64,000 bases of DNA from Rubrobacter xylanophilus DSM 9941 (GCF_000014185.1 NC_008148.1:1240001-1304000); one strand, 5' to 3'. Positions 14,695 to 25,041 are shown, counted from the first letter of the stretch. Translations and numbers: made by a program. The notes: a model not told the origin generated them from the sequence alone.

Positions 14695-16181
14695 TACTCG
14701 GGGAGCGGGCCGCTCGCGTCCGCGAGGATGTACTCCTCGAACATCCTCCTTGCGACCTCGGGGCGTTCGGAGGCCACGTCGCGCCGCTGCTCCGGGTCCT
14801 CCCGCAGGTCGAACAGGCGGGGCTCGGAGCCGTCGCTGCGGACGATCAGGGCGTAGTCCTCGTCTCTGGCCCAGGCGTGGTCGTGGTAGCCGGCGGTGAG
14901 ATGCGGCCGCTCCCGGTCCGGCTCCCTCCCCTCGAGCAGGGGGGTGAGGTCCGCGCCGTCCACGGGCGAGGGTGGCTCCAGCCCCAGAGCGCCGAGGATG
15001 GTGGGGGCCACGTCGTGGGTGGAGGCGGGGTACGCCGCGCTCCTTCCGGCGCCCCGGCCTTCCGGGTGGCGCAAAAGAAAGGGGATGTCCAGGAGCTCCG
15101 GGTAGAGGGCCGAGGGGACCTTCCCGGCTATGCCGTGCTCCCCGAAGGCGTGCCCGTGGTCCGCGAGGAGCAGGACGAGGGTGCTCTCCAGCAGCCCCAG
15201 CTCCTCCGCCCGGTCCAGGAAGTTGCCGAGCCAGCGGTCCACCATGGTCACCTCGGCGGCGTAGAGCGCGCGCATCCTCTCGAGCTGCCGCTCCTCGAGC
15301 CAGCCGCTGTCCCCGCTGCTGGCTATCTGCGGCTCGGGGCCCCGGTAGCCCTCGTCGTAGAGCCGGACGTAGTGGTCGGGCGGGTCCCAGGGCTCGTGCG
15401 GGTCATAGGCGTCGACGAGCAGGAAGAAGGGCTGTGCCTCCCGGGCGGGCCTCAGGAACTCCATGGCCTTCAGGAAGACCCGGGGGGCGAACCAGTCCTC
15501 CTCGCGCCGGCGGCCGCGGGTGTTGGCCAGGTACTGGCGCATGATGCGGGTGGCGTGCTCCCGCTGGGGGCCGCCGAGCAGGACCCCCTCTAGCGCCCCT
15601 TTGGGGCACAGGGAGGCCGGGCGGTAGAAGTCCCGCTCCTGCCCCCGGACGAAGTGGAAGACGTCGAAGCCGCGGTGGAAGTTGTAGCCGGGGCGGAACT
15701 GGTGCAGCGTGTCGGTGACGAACAGCGTCGCGTACCCGGCGCCGTGCAGGATCTCGGCGAGCGTCGTCTGGTCCTCGGGCACCGGCTGCCAGCCGTAGAG
15801 CCCCACGTCCTGCCGGCTGGCCCTGTGCCAGCCTCTGAAGGGCCACGTCCTCAGGCCGGTGTGTATCGCCCGGCGGGCCGGGATGGAGGGCAGGGACTCC
15901 GGGTAGGCCCTGTCGAAGCGCAGGCTCCCGGCCGAGAGGGCGTCCAGGTTGGGGGTGAGGATCCAGCGGTTCCCGTAGTCGCCCACGTGGTCTCTGCGCA
16001 GCGAGTCCAGGATGATCAGGATGACGTTCATCGCATCACCCGCCCTCCCGGACCTTTGCGCCGCGGCGCGCTCGCGCCCCTCCTCCGCGCATCCGCCGGC
16101 GCCGAGCAGGGCGAGCCCCGGCCCGGAGGCCCCTGCGAGCCTTATGAAGTCCTTTCTGGAGAGGAGCCGGCCGCACCTCAC
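14691..16181 (-). CDS. Secreted sulfatase, probable Tat lipoprotein, Ser-type active site
   Basis: The 496-residue protein starts with a Tat-like signal (LLSRKDFIRLAG) and a hydrophobic stretch ending AGGC, a plausible lipobox with Cys 31. The sulfatase domain follows. It has metal ligands in ILDSLRRDH and DHGHAFGEHG, and the formylglycine motif SIPAR (Ser 99) in SLPSIPARRAIHTG. Ser-type sulfatases need an anSME/AtsB-like maturase. Relatives include phosphonate and phosphodiester hydrolases, so the substrate is open. A TAGGAT hexamer six bases before the GTG start suggests a leaderless mRNA. Upstream are 11-bp repeats shared with the other envelope genes. Confidence 0.85.
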   Translation of the reverse strand: MRCGRLLSRKDFIRLAGASGPGLALLGAGGCAEEGRERAAAQRSGRAGDAMNVILIILDSLRRDHVGDYGNRWILTPNLDALSAGSLRFDRAYPESLPSIPARRAIHTGLRTWPFRGWHRASRQDVGLYGWQPVPEDQTTLAEILHGAGYATLFVTDTLHQFRPGYNFHRGFDVFHFVRGQERDFYRPASLCPKGALEGVLLGGPQREHATRIMRQYLANTRGRRREEDWFAPRVFLKAMEFLRPAREAQPFFLLVDAYDPHEPWDPPDHYVRLYDEGYRGPEPQIASSGDSGWLEERQLERMRALYAAEVTMVDRWLGNFLDRAEELGLLESTLVLLLADHGHAFGEHGIAGKVPSALYPELLDIPFLLRHPEGRGAGRSAAYPASTHDVAPTILGALGLEPPSPVDGADLTPLLEGREPDRERPHLTAGYHDHAWARDEDYALIVRSDGSEPRLFDLREDPEQRRDVASERPEVARRMFEEYILADASGPLPEY

Positions 16182-16187
16182 GAGACC

Positions 16188-16193
16188 ATCCTA
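16188..16193 (-). promoter_or_regulatory. -10 element of the sulfatase gene
   Basis: TAGGAT on the minus strand ends six bases before the GTG at 16181. It lies 16 bases downstream of the last 11-bp repeat. Confidence 0.5.
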
Positions 16194-16209
16194 CACGGGC
16201 CATCCCCCA

Positions 16210-16242
16210 CCCTGGTTGCACCCCGGTAACACGCGCTTTAAC
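16210..16242 (-). promoter_or_regulatory. Three 11-bp phased repeats (PHO-box-like), site A
   Basis: Read on the minus strand, consecutive 11-base blocks begin GTTAAAG, TGTTACC and TGCAACC. The last block covers the -35 region of the sulfatase promoter. The layout suits an OmpR/PhoB-type response regulator acting as activator. Confidence 0.5.
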
Positions 16243-16290
16243 TGTGCCTTTCCGGGGGAGCGCGCCGTTGTGCCCCCCGCACCCGTACTC

Positions 16291-16296
16291 TATACT
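16291..16296 (+). promoter_or_regulatory. -10 element of the epimerase gene
   Basis: TATACT lies 41 bases before the GTG at 16338. The leader in between carries GGAGGGAGG as ribosome site. Confidence 0.45.
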
Positions 16297-16337
16297 CGGC
16301 GGGTCATGCTTGCACGCCACGGGCACGGAGGGAGGCG

Positions 16338-17333
16338 GTGAACTGGCTCGTTACCGGCGGGTGCGGGTTTATCGGGACGGCGCTGGTGCGCTCGCTGGCG
16401 CAGGAGGGGGGCGGGCACGCGGTGCGGGTGGTGGACAACCTCTCGGTGGGCACCCGCGAGGATCTGGGCGCGGCGTGCGGCTTCCGGGAGGTCTCCCCGG
16501 AGGGGGCGGGCCCTCTGGAGGGGGAGGGCGTGGAGCTCGTGGTCGGGGACATCCTCGACGAGGGCCTGGCCCGGCGGGTGTGCGCCGGGGCGGAGGTGGT
16601 GGTCCATCTGGCGGCGAGCACCGGGGTGGCCCCCTCGGTGGAGGACCCGCGCCGGGACTGCGTCACCAACGTGCTCGGGACGCTCAACTACCTGGAGGCC
16701 GCCCGCGCGGCCGGCGCGCGGCGTTTCGTCTTCGCCTCCAGCGGGGCGGCGGCGGGGGAGGTGGAGCCCCCCATCCACGAGGGGGTCTGCCCCCGGCCGG
16801 TCTCCCCGTACGGGGCGGGCAAGCTCGCCGGGGAGGCCTACTGCTCGGCCTACTGGCGAACCTACGGGCTGGAGACGGTGGCGCTGCGCTTCGGCAACGT
16901 CTACGGCCCCGGCTCGGGGCACAAGAACAGCGTGGTGGCGAGGTTCATCCGCCGGGCGGCCCGGGGAGAGGTGCTGGAGATCTACGGCGACGGCACCCAG
17001 ACCCGCGACTTCATCTACATCGACGACCTGGTGCGCGCCCTGAGGCTGGCCGCCACGGCCGGAGGGGTGGGGGGCGAGGTCTTCCAGATCGCCACCGGCT
17101 CGGAGACCTCCGTGGGGGAGGTGGTGGAGCTTCTTCTGCCGGTGCTGGCCGCCGCCGGGATAAAGGGCGTGCGGGTGGAACGGGCCTCTCCGCGGCCGGG
17201 GGACGTGGCGCGCAACTACGCCGACACCTCCAAGGCCCGCCGCCTGCTGGGCTGGCGGGCGGAGGTGGGGCTGGAGGAGGGCCTCCGGCGCACCGTGGGG
17301 TGGTTCCTGGAGCGCGGGGCCCCTCTCTGCTAG
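16338..17333 (+). CDS. NAD-dependent sugar epimerase/dehydratase (GalE-like)
   Basis: The 331-residue enzyme is an extended short-chain dehydrogenase: TGGCGFIG nucleotide-binding motif at residues 6-13, catalytic YGAGK (YxxxK), and TQTRDFIYIDDLVRA typical of UDP-glucose 4-epimerases and related enzymes. It makes an activated sugar for surface polysaccharide. Instead of the usual SSS before the Tyr it reads FASSGAAAGE. The GTG start has GGAGGGAGG five bases before it. It is divergent from the sulfatase and convergent with the flippase (shared CTAG stop). Confidence 0.9.
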   Translation: MNWLVTGGCGFIGTALVRSLAQEGGGHAVRVVDNLSVGTREDLGAACGFREVSPEGAGPLEGEGVELVVGDILDEGLARRVCAGAEVVVHLAASTGVAPSVEDPRRDCVTNVLGTLNYLEAARAAGARRFVFASSGAAAGEVEPPIHEGVCPRPVSPYGAGKLAGEAYCSAYWRTYGLETVALRFGNVYGPGSGHKNSVVARFIRRAARGEVLEIYGDGTQTRDFIYIDDLVRALRLAATAGGVGGEVFQIATGSETSVGEVVELLLPVLAAAGIKGVRVERASPRPGDVARNYADTSKARRLLGWRAEVGLEEGLRRTVGWFLERGAPLC

Positions 17334-18616
17334 CGCCCGCGGTCCTTCCGCCGGGCCTGCAGGTAGAGCGCCAGCTGCGCCAGCGCGGCCGCCAGCACCC
17401 CGGCCGCCAGGGCGCGCGCGACCCGCTCCACGGGGCCCGCGCCCGGGAGGGCGAGGCAGGCCGCGGCGACCGGCAGCCCGCACGCCCATCCCAGCGCGGC
17501 CCGGCGGCCGAGGCCCCGGGCGAAGAGCGCCTGGTTGACGACCTCGCAGAGCAGGTAGAGCCCGGCGAGCGCGGCGAGGGGCACGAGTACGTCGCGACCG
17601 GCCCCGAACCCGGGGCCGTAGAGCAGCCGCATCGCCGGCTCCCCGAACAGCCACACCCCGGCGACCATCGCGAGCCCCGCCGCCGCGACTAGCGAGGCGG
17701 CCCGGGCGGCGAACCTGTCCAGCCCGCGGGGGCCGTTCTCCGCCAGCGTCCGGCTCGCGTGGGGCAGGAGGCCCGCGATGGCCGGGCTCAGCACGTACTG
17801 GGGGGCGCGGGCCAGGATCAGGGCGGCCAGGAGCAGACCCGCCTGCTCTCTGGAGCCGCCGAGCAGGGAGACGAGCAGCGGGCCGCCGTTCATGAAGGCC
17901 TGGGCCAGCGCCGTGCACAGGAGGACCGGGCTGGCGAAGCCGAGCGCCCGGCGCAGGCTGAACGGCTCGCGGAGCGGGGGAGGGGAGGGGCTCGCCGGGC
18001 GCACCAGCGCCACGGCCACCAGGGGGGCCAGCACCATGGCGAGCGCCGGGCCCCAGACCCCCGCGCCCCAAAGCAGCAGGGCGGCCGCGAGCGCCGCCCT
18101 GCTCGCCGACTCCAGGACGTGCAGCAGGCCCAGCCGGGAGAACTGCCGGTAGCCCCCGAAGACCCCCCTCCGGAAGTACTCCGGGGCGTAGGCGGCCACC
18201 GCCGCCGCAAACGCCGCGGTGAGCGCGGGGCTGCCGCCGAAGAGCCCGCCGGAGAGCGCGGGGAACGCCGCCGCGACCAGCAGCAGAAAGCAGGCCAGGA
18301 GCAGCGCCTGCATCCTGCGCACCGAGGAGAGCACCGGCCGCCAGTCGCGCCCCCTGGCCTCCCGCTCCGCGATGTTCCCCCCGAGGGTCTGGGAGGCGCC
18401 GATCCACAGCACCTGCACCGTGAGGAAGGTCGCCGACCACAGGAGGGCGAGCTGCCCGTAGCCCGCGGGGCCCAGGAGCCGGGCCGAGAGGCTCTGGAAG
18501 ACGTAGGTGAGCACCCCGGAGACGGCGAAGGAGAGCGCGACGTAGGCGGTCCCGGCCCCCGCGCCCTGCGGCGCCGCGCCCAGCAGGGGACGCATCAGCC
18601 GAAGGCCGGCGCGCAT
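17330..18616 (-). CDS. Wzx/MATE-like polysaccharide flippase
   Basis: The 428-residue membrane protein has about twelve to fourteen hydrophobic segments and the layout of the polysaccharide transporter (PST) family. Signs include the N-terminal YVALSFAVSGVLTYVFQSLS and the GPAGYGQLALLWS loop after TM2. It would flip undecaprenyl-linked oligosaccharides across the membrane. Its stop shares CTAG with the epimerase stop. It lies four bases after the GT2 gene on the same strand, so the glycosyltransferase and flippase form one operon. Confidence 0.85.
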   Translation of the reverse strand: MRAGLRLMRPLLGAAPQGAGAGTAYVALSFAVSGVLTYVFQSLSARLLGPAGYGQLALLWSATFLTVQVLWIGASQTLGGNIAEREARGRDWRPVLSSVRRMQALLLACFLLLVAAAFPALSGGLFGGSPALTAAFAAAVAAYAPEYFRRGVFGGYRQFSRLGLLHVLESASRAALAAALLLWGAGVWGPALAMVLAPLVAVALVRPASPSPPPLREPFSLRRALGFASPVLLCTALAQAFMNGGPLLVSLLGGSREQAGLLLAALILARAPQYVLSPAIAGLLPHASRTLAENGPRGLDRFAARAASLVAAAGLAMVAGVWLFGEPAMRLLYGPGFGAGRDVLVPLAALAGLYLLCEVVNQALFARGLGRRAALGWACGLPVAAACLALPGAGPVERVARALAAGVLAAALAQLALYLQARRKDRGR

Positions 18617-18620
18617 CCCC

Positions 18621-19673
18621 CTAACGCAGCCACGTCTGGACTATGACCCTGAACACCCCGAGCGGGTAGGCGAGCCGCTTGGGCTTCTTGCTCTCGCCCT
18701 CGGCCCGGCGCAGCATGGTCACCGGGACCTCCCTGAAGCGCAGGCCGTTCTTGAGGGCCTCCAGGATCAGCTCGGTGGCGTTGAAGCGGTCCTCCCGCAG
18801 GTCCAGCCTCCGCAGCTCGGAGACCCGGATCGCCCGGAAGCCGTTGGTGCAGTCGGTGATCCTCCGCCCCGTCAGCAGCGAGATGAGCCAGGAGAAGAAG
18901 ACCACCCCGGCGTGGCGGACGCTGCCGGCCTCCTCGTAGTAGCCGAGAAAGCGGGAGCCCAGCACGAAATCCGCCTCCCCCTCCAGCACGGGGGCGACCA
19001 GCCGCTCCATCTCCTCCGGGAGGTACTGGCCGTCGGCGTCGAGGTTGACCACCACGTCGGCCCTCTCCAGCTCGGCGATCCTGAAGCCGGTCCTGAGCGC
19101 GTCCCCCTGCCCCCGGTTGACGACGTGGGCTGCGACCGGGCACCCGGCGGCGGCCGCGGCGGCCTCCGTGCCGTCGGAGGAGCCGTCGTCCACCACCACC
19201 GCCCTGACCTCGCACCCGAGCAGCTCGCGGGGCAGCCGCTCCAGCACCGCCCCTATGGTGCCGCCCTCGTTGTACGCCGGGATGACCACCATCACCCTGC
19301 CCCGCGCGCCCTCCGGGAGGGGGGAGGGCGGGGAGTGGCGCTGCCGGTACTCCCGGAGCGCGATCCCGCAGACGATGTCCCCGTTGCGGCGGTTGCCCGC
19401 CCGCACCTGGCCGAGCAGGTACACGAAGAGCGCGAACAGCACCAGATTGGAGAGCGAGAGCAGCGCGAAGGCCCGGTTGTCCAGCCGGAAGAGCCAGCCG
19501 AAGGGGTCCCCGACCTGCGGGAAGACGGAGACCACCCCGACGCCCGAGGCGACCAGCAGGGCCAGCAGCAAATCGGCCCGGCGCCAGCCCCCGCGCCGGT
19601 ACTTGACGACGCCGTAGACGGCGAGCGCCGCCGCAAAGATCACACCCGCAACCCGTATGTGCTCGGCCGTCAA
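18621..19673 (-). CDS. DUF2304 domain fused to GT2 glycosyltransferase
   Basis: The 350-residue protein starts with three transmembrane helices (about residues 7-25, 32-53 and 66-92) resembling DUF2304. It then has a family 2 glycosyltransferase domain: VVIPAYNEGGTIGAVLERLP, VVVDDGSSDGT (nucleotide-sugar Asp), NLDADGQY (DxD metal motif) and TDCTNGFRAI. These domains are normally separate neighbouring genes in archaea and actinobacteria. It probably transfers a sugar to a polyprenyl phosphate at the membrane. It begins an operon with the flippase and is divergent from the large membrane protein at 19891. Confidence 0.87.
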   Translation of the reverse strand: MTAEHIRVAGVIFAAALAVYGVVKYRRGGWRRADLLLALLVASGVGVVSVFPQVGDPFGWLFRLDNRAFALLSLSNLVLFALFVYLLGQVRAGNRRNGDIVCGIALREYRQRHSPPSPLPEGARGRVMVVIPAYNEGGTIGAVLERLPRELLGCEVRAVVVDDGSSDGTEAAAAAAGCPVAAHVVNRGQGDALRTGFRIAELERADVVVNLDADGQYLPEEMERLVAPVLEGEADFVLGSRFLGYYEEAGSVRHAGVVFFSWLISLLTGRRITDCTNGFRAIRVSELRRLDLREDRFNATELILEALKNGLRFREVPVTMLRRAEGESKKPKRLAYPLGVFRVIVQTWLR

Positions 19674-19780
19674 CCCAGACCTCCAGCCCGCGTCCGCCAG
19701 CTCCTCAAGCTCTGCCAGATAATACCCGCCGGCACGGGATTGTATATAGCCCGCCGCGCCCGGCGCGTACAGCCTCCGCG

Positions 19781-19824
19781 GTTAACCGGGGGTTAAATCT
19801 CGTTGAAGGCGCCGTTGCACGCCC
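19781..19824 (+). promoter_or_regulatory. Four 11-bp phased repeats (PHO-box-like), site B
   Basis: Consecutive 11-base blocks begin GTTAACC, GTTAAAT, TTGAAGG and GTTGCAC. A TAAGCT hexamer (19835-19840) follows ten bases later, ahead of the membrane protein gene at 19891. Confidence 0.55.
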
Positions 19825-19890
19825 TCCACGCTGCTAAGCTTTGGGCTGCGATGGCGGAGAGGAAGCTCTGCGCGGCGGAGGGCGAGCGGG

Positions 19891-21927
19891 TTGCTGGGTG
19901 ACCTGATCTCGGCCCTGCTCGCGGCCCTCGTGGTGGGGGTGGCGCCGGGGTGGTTCTGGGCCCGGCTGCTGCGCGGGCCTGCCGACCGGGCGGAGCTCGC
20001 AACGCACTCCGTTGCCTTCTCCGTCTCGCTGGTCCCCGCGCTGGCCCTGCTGCCGACCTACGCGGGGATTCCGGTGACCCCGGCCGTCGCCCTGGTCTCG
20101 CCCGCCGCCGTCTTCCTCTCGGGGCTCGCGCTGTACCTGCGCTTCGGCGGGTCGAAGGCCGAGGCGCCTCCCCTGGCCCCGCAGCCTCCTGCCCCGCCGC
20201 CGCGGGCGCTCCCCCTGCTGGCGGCGGCCCTCCTGCTGGCGGCGGGGGCGGCCGCCGGGCTCTTCTCCCTCCAGGCCGCGGCCCCCGCCTTCGTGCTGCT
20301 GGCGGCGGGGGCGGCCCTGGCGGGGGGGAGGGGGGAGCCCGGAGAGCCTCCCGCCGGCGGGAGGCTCTCCGGGCTCCTCCTCGCGGGCATCCTCCTCCTC
20401 GTCCTGCTGCGCGGCTACGCGGGCCCCGTAGCGCACGACTGGCCGCACATCCGCGGCATAGACAAGTACACCCAGGCGATAATGGTGGACCTGATGCTCT
20501 CGCGCGGGAGCCTCGAGGCGTACATGGTCTACCCGCCGGGCTTCCACGCGCTGTGCGCCGCCGTCTCCCGGCTGAGCGGGCTCGAGCCGCTGGAGCTGTT
20601 TCCGGTGCTGGCGCCGGCCTTCCTGCTGCTCCCGGCGCTCTCGCTGTACGCGCTGGGGCGCGCCCTGTGGGGCCGGCGGTGCGGGCTGGCCGCAGCGTTT
20701 CTGGGCGGGGTGGTCCTGGGCAGCCCCTACCTCTACCTGGCCGAGGCGCGCTACCCGCAGCTGATCAGCGCGCAGTTCCTGACGGTTCTGGCGGTGGCCG
20801 CGCTCTTCCGGCTTCTGGCCTCGCCCTCCCTGCGGGAGGGGGCCGTCCTGGCGCTCCTGGGCTCCTCGGTGGTCCTCTACCACCACGTGGGGGCCTACTT
20901 CTTCGCGCTGGTGCTGGCGGCCGCCTCCCTCCTGCTCCTCCCGCCGCTCCTGCTGAGGGGCGAGCGGCGCCGGGCCGCGGCGCTGGTGCTCGCGCTTTCG
21001 GCCCTGGGGGCGCTCTCGGTGCTCTACGCCTGGGACACCTACGACCTGCCGCGGACCGTGGCCGGGCTCCTGGGGGGCGGGGGCCCGGGGGCCACCGGCG
21101 AGGCGGTCGCCGGGGCGATCGGAACCCAGCAGCCCTTCCCGCTCTCGCACCTCCCCGAGCCGGTCTCGCACCCGGTACTCTGGCTCGGCCTCCTGGGGAT
21201 TCCCTTCGCCCTTGTGGACCGCCGCCGCATCCCCCTAGCCGGCAGGCTCGCGCCGTGGGTGCTGCTGGCGTGGTGCCTGATCATGTTCTGCGGCAGCCGC
21301 ACCGCCCTAAGCGGCTTCCCGGAGCGCTTCGAGCGCGACCTGGGGCTCCCGCTCGCCCTGTTCGCCGCCTACGCGCTGGTGATGCTGCTGCGCCCTGCCG
21401 CCGCCCGGCCCGCGGCGCTCGCCGTATCCGCCCTCGCCGCCCTCCTGGTCGCGGCGGGGGCGGCCCGGAGCCTCGCGGTGGCCGCCGCGCCCGCCCCCGA
21501 CGGCCCCTCGGACTCCGCCCGGCTGGCCATAACCCCCAACGTAGAGGCCGCGGGGGAGTGGCTGGAGCGGCACAACACCGGCGGCAACATTATCGTGACC
21601 CCCTACATCGACCACGTCCCCAGCCGGGCCCTGCTGGCCATGGGCGGCTACTCCGCGGTGCAGACCTTCAACCTCTCCCGCATCGAGCGCAACCGGGACC
21701 TGCCCCCCTCCGGCAAGGAGCCCCCCCTGGACGCCTTCGTGGTCATGAAGCGCCCGGGGAGCCCGGAGGCCCGGCGGGTGCTCAGAGAGTACGACGTCCG
21801 CTACGTGGTCCTCTCCAAGGACTACCCGGGCGTGGACTGGCGAAGGTTCGAGCGGCTGCCCGGGCTCTACGGCAAGACCTTCGAGAACGAAGACGTGGCC
21901 ATCTACGCCCCAAAAAAGCGCACATAA
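19891..21927 (+). CDS. Large polytopic membrane protein with extracytoplasmic C-terminal domain (paralog 1)
   Basis: The 678-residue protein has some 12-14 hydrophobic segments, then a soluble domain of about 130 residues (from ITPNVEAAGEWLERHN to the end). The conserved YPPGFHALCAAVSRLSGLEP segment follows an early membrane loop with HDWPHIRG. The layout is like GT-C glycosyltransferases and DUF6541 actinobacterial envelope proteins, so transfer of a lipid-linked sugar is plausible but not proven. The TTG start follows GGAGGG. A paralog lies at 25116-27179 with tracts of almost identical DNA. It is convergent with the sqdB-like gene across a long palindromic terminator. Confidence 0.8.
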   Translation: MLGDLISALLAALVVGVAPGWFWARLLRGPADRAELATHSVAFSVSLVPALALLPTYAGIPVTPAVALVSPAAVFLSGLALYLRFGGSKAEAPPLAPQPPAPPPRALPLLAAALLLAAGAAAGLFSLQAAAPAFVLLAAGAALAGGRGEPGEPPAGGRLSGLLLAGILLLVLLRGYAGPVAHDWPHIRGIDKYTQAIMVDLMLSRGSLEAYMVYPPGFHALCAAVSRLSGLEPLELFPVLAPAFLLLPALSLYALGRALWGRRCGLAAAFLGGVVLGSPYLYLAEARYPQLISAQFLTVLAVAALFRLLASPSLREGAVLALLGSSVVLYHHVGAYFFALVLAAASLLLLPPLLLRGERRRAAALVLALSALGALSVLYAWDTYDLPRTVAGLLGGGGPGATGEAVAGAIGTQQPFPLSHLPEPVSHPVLWLGLLGIPFALVDRRRIPLAGRLAPWVLLAWCLIMFCGSRTALSGFPERFERDLGLPLALFAAYALVMLLRPAAARPAALAVSALAALLVAAGAARSLAVAAAPAPDGPSDSARLAITPNVEAAGEWLERHNTGGNIIVTPYIDHVPSRALLAMGGYSAVQTFNLSRIERNRDLPPSGKEPPLDAFVVMKRPGSPEARRVLREYDVRYVVLSKDYPGVDWRRFERLPGLYGKTFENEDVAIYAPKKRT

Positions 21928-21932
21928 GGGGA

Positions 21933-21968
21933 AGGCTTGCGGGAGGTCGCGCGACCTCCCGCAAGCCT
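21933..21968. terminator. Bidirectional terminator, perfect palindrome
   Basis: The 36 bases are a perfect palindrome with 18-base arms centred at 21950/21951, between two convergent genes. Short pyrimidine runs flank it on both sides. It should stop transcription from both directions. Confidence 0.8.
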
Positions 21969-22004
21969 CCCTTCCTATCGCGCCGGGCGTTCTTCTCCGG
22001 GCGG

Positions 22005-23334
<1,330 letters not shown>

Positions 23335-23428
23335 TCTGCGTTTCGGCCACTCTTACCCGCCCTCCCCGGCGCCTACACCCTGGTATAAGACCGGTTGGTG
23401 CAGGCTTCTCTTGCGGGGAGGCGCTTGT

Positions 23429-24994
23429 ATGGAGGGAGAGAAGGAGAGGGGGCGCTGGCGGCCGCTGAGGCTCGCCGCGGGGGCGGGGGCGGGGCTCTTT
23501 GCCCTCGGCCTGTACGCGGCGACGCTCGCGCCGACCACGCTTCCCTACGACCTCCCGAGGCTCCCGGACGCGGCGATGCTCCAGATGCAGGCGTGCGTGC
23601 TCGGCATCGCCCACCCCACCGGCTACCCCACCTACCTCATGCTGACCCACCTCTTCACCCACCTCCCCTTCGGGGACTGCGCCTACCGGACGAACCTGGC
23701 GAGCGCCGTCTACGCCGCGCTGGCGGTGGCGGCCGTCTACTGGGCGGGGCTGCTGCTGGCGCGCAGTACGGTCGCGGCCCTCGCCGGGGCGCTGGCCTTC
23801 GGCCTCGGCCCCGCCTTCTGGTCGCAGGCGGTCATCGCCGAGGTCTACACCCTCAACGCGCTCCTCGTCGCCCTCGCGCTGGGGGTCCTGCTGCTGTGGC
23901 GGGAGCGGCGGCGGGACCGCTACCTGCTCGCCGCCGCCTTTCTCCTGGGGCTGTGCCTTACGAACCACATGACGAGCGGCGCCCTGCTCCCCGCGGCCCT
24001 CCTGTTCGTGGCGGCCGTGGAGAGGAGGAAGCTGCTCGAGCGGCGGCTCCTTCTGGGCGGGGCGGGGGCCTTCGCGCTCGGTCTCCTGCCCTACCTCTAC
24101 CTCCCGGTCCGCTCCTCCATGCAGCCGCCGATGAGCGCGAACAAGCCGGACAGCCCCGAGCGGTTCTGGTACGTGGTGAGCGGGGGGAACCTGCGCGGCA
24201 CCTTCTTCGCCTTCGGCCCGGAGGAGATGCCGGCCCGCGCCGGGATGTACCTGGGGCACCTCCTGGAGAATCTCCACTGGGCGCTGGTCGAGGCGGGGCT
24301 GCTCGGGTTCGCCGCGCTCCTCCTCTGGGACCGGGCGGCGGCGCTGCTGCTCGGGGTCCCGTACGCGGTCTGGCTGCTTCACGCCCTGGGCAACAACATC
24401 GTGGACGTCGGGCTGTACTTTATCCCGACCTACCTGGTGCTCGCGCTGTGCGCGGCCCGGGGCGGGGCGCTGCTGCTCTCCGAGGCGCGGGCGCTTTTGG
24501 GGCGGGCGGGCCGCCGCGCGGCCGGGATCGGGACGGCCGCCCTCTCGGCGCTGCTGCTCTCTCTTTCGCTCGCCTCCCTGCCCGGCTCCTACGCGAAGAG
24601 CGACATGAGCGGCTACTACGAGGGTCGCCGGGTGCTGGAGACCGTCGCCCGCCGGGTGGAGCCGGGCTCCACCGTGCTGCACCACCGGAGCAACCTCTGG
24701 TACCTGGTCCTCGTCGAGGGGCGCCGGCGGGACCTCACGCTGGTGGACCCCTTCCGGCACAACAGGGAGGTCGGCTACGCCGACCTGGTGTGGCCCGCCG
24801 AGATGGACCTCGCGACCACCGACAGGGTCTACGGAACCGACGACCTCAGCGGGGTCAAGTCCGCCCGGATCGCCGCGGAAAAGGGCCCGGTCTACCTGCT
24901 GGCCGGGGAGGAGGCCGACCCGCGGCCGTTCAGGGAGGCCGGCTGGCGGGTGGTTCGGGTGGAGGGGCCGCTCTACCGGCTGCTGCCCCCGTAG
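23429..24994 (+). CDS. DUF2723 family membrane protein (GT-C-like)
   Basis: The 521-residue protein has about 11-12 transmembrane segments and the DUF2723 N-terminal signature. This comprises LYAATLAPTTLPYD, a Gln-rich loop, then the ahead-of-membrane motif GIAHPTGYPTYLMLTHLF and an FWSQAVIAEVYTLN segment. A soluble C-terminal domain of about 120 residues (from YYEGRRVLETVARRV) is probably extracytoplasmic. These proteins are thought to be membrane glycosyltransferases or their partners. The start is ATG 23429, behind GGGGAGG. It is divergent from sqdB and followed by the second large paralog. Confidence 0.85.
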   Translation: MEGEKERGRWRPLRLAAGAGAGLFALGLYAATLAPTTLPYDLPRLPDAAMLQMQACVLGIAHPTGYPTYLMLTHLFTHLPFGDCAYRTNLASAVYAALAVAAVYWAGLLLARSTVAALAGALAFGLGPAFWSQAVIAEVYTLNALLVALALGVLLLWRERRRDRYLLAAAFLLGLCLTNHMTSGALLPAALLFVAAVERRKLLERRLLLGGAGAFALGLLPYLYLPVRSSMQPPMSANKPDSPERFWYVVSGGNLRGTFFAFGPEEMPARAGMYLGHLLENLHWALVEAGLLGFAALLLWDRAAALLLGVPYAVWLLHALGNNIVDVGLYFIPTYLVLALCAARGGALLLSEARALLGRAGRRAAGIGTAALSALLLSLSLASLPGSYAKSDMSGYYEGRRVLETVARRVEPGSTVLHHRSNLWYLVLVEGRRRDLTLVDPFRHNREVGYADLVWPAEMDLATTDRVYGTDDLSGVKSARIAAEKGPVYLLAGEEADPRPFREAGWRVVRVEGPLYRLLPP

Positions 24995-24997
24995 GCG

Positions 24998-25041
24998 GTT
25001 CACGAACCTTTAAGGCCCGTGTCACCGGGATGCAACAAAAG
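24998..25041 (+). promoter_or_regulatory. Four 11-bp phased repeats (PHO-box-like), site D
   Basis: Consecutive 11-base blocks begin GTTCACG, TTTAAGG, TGTCACC and TGCAACA. A TAACAT hexamer (25058-25063) follows exactly 16 bases later, the same gap as at site A. Confidence 0.55.
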
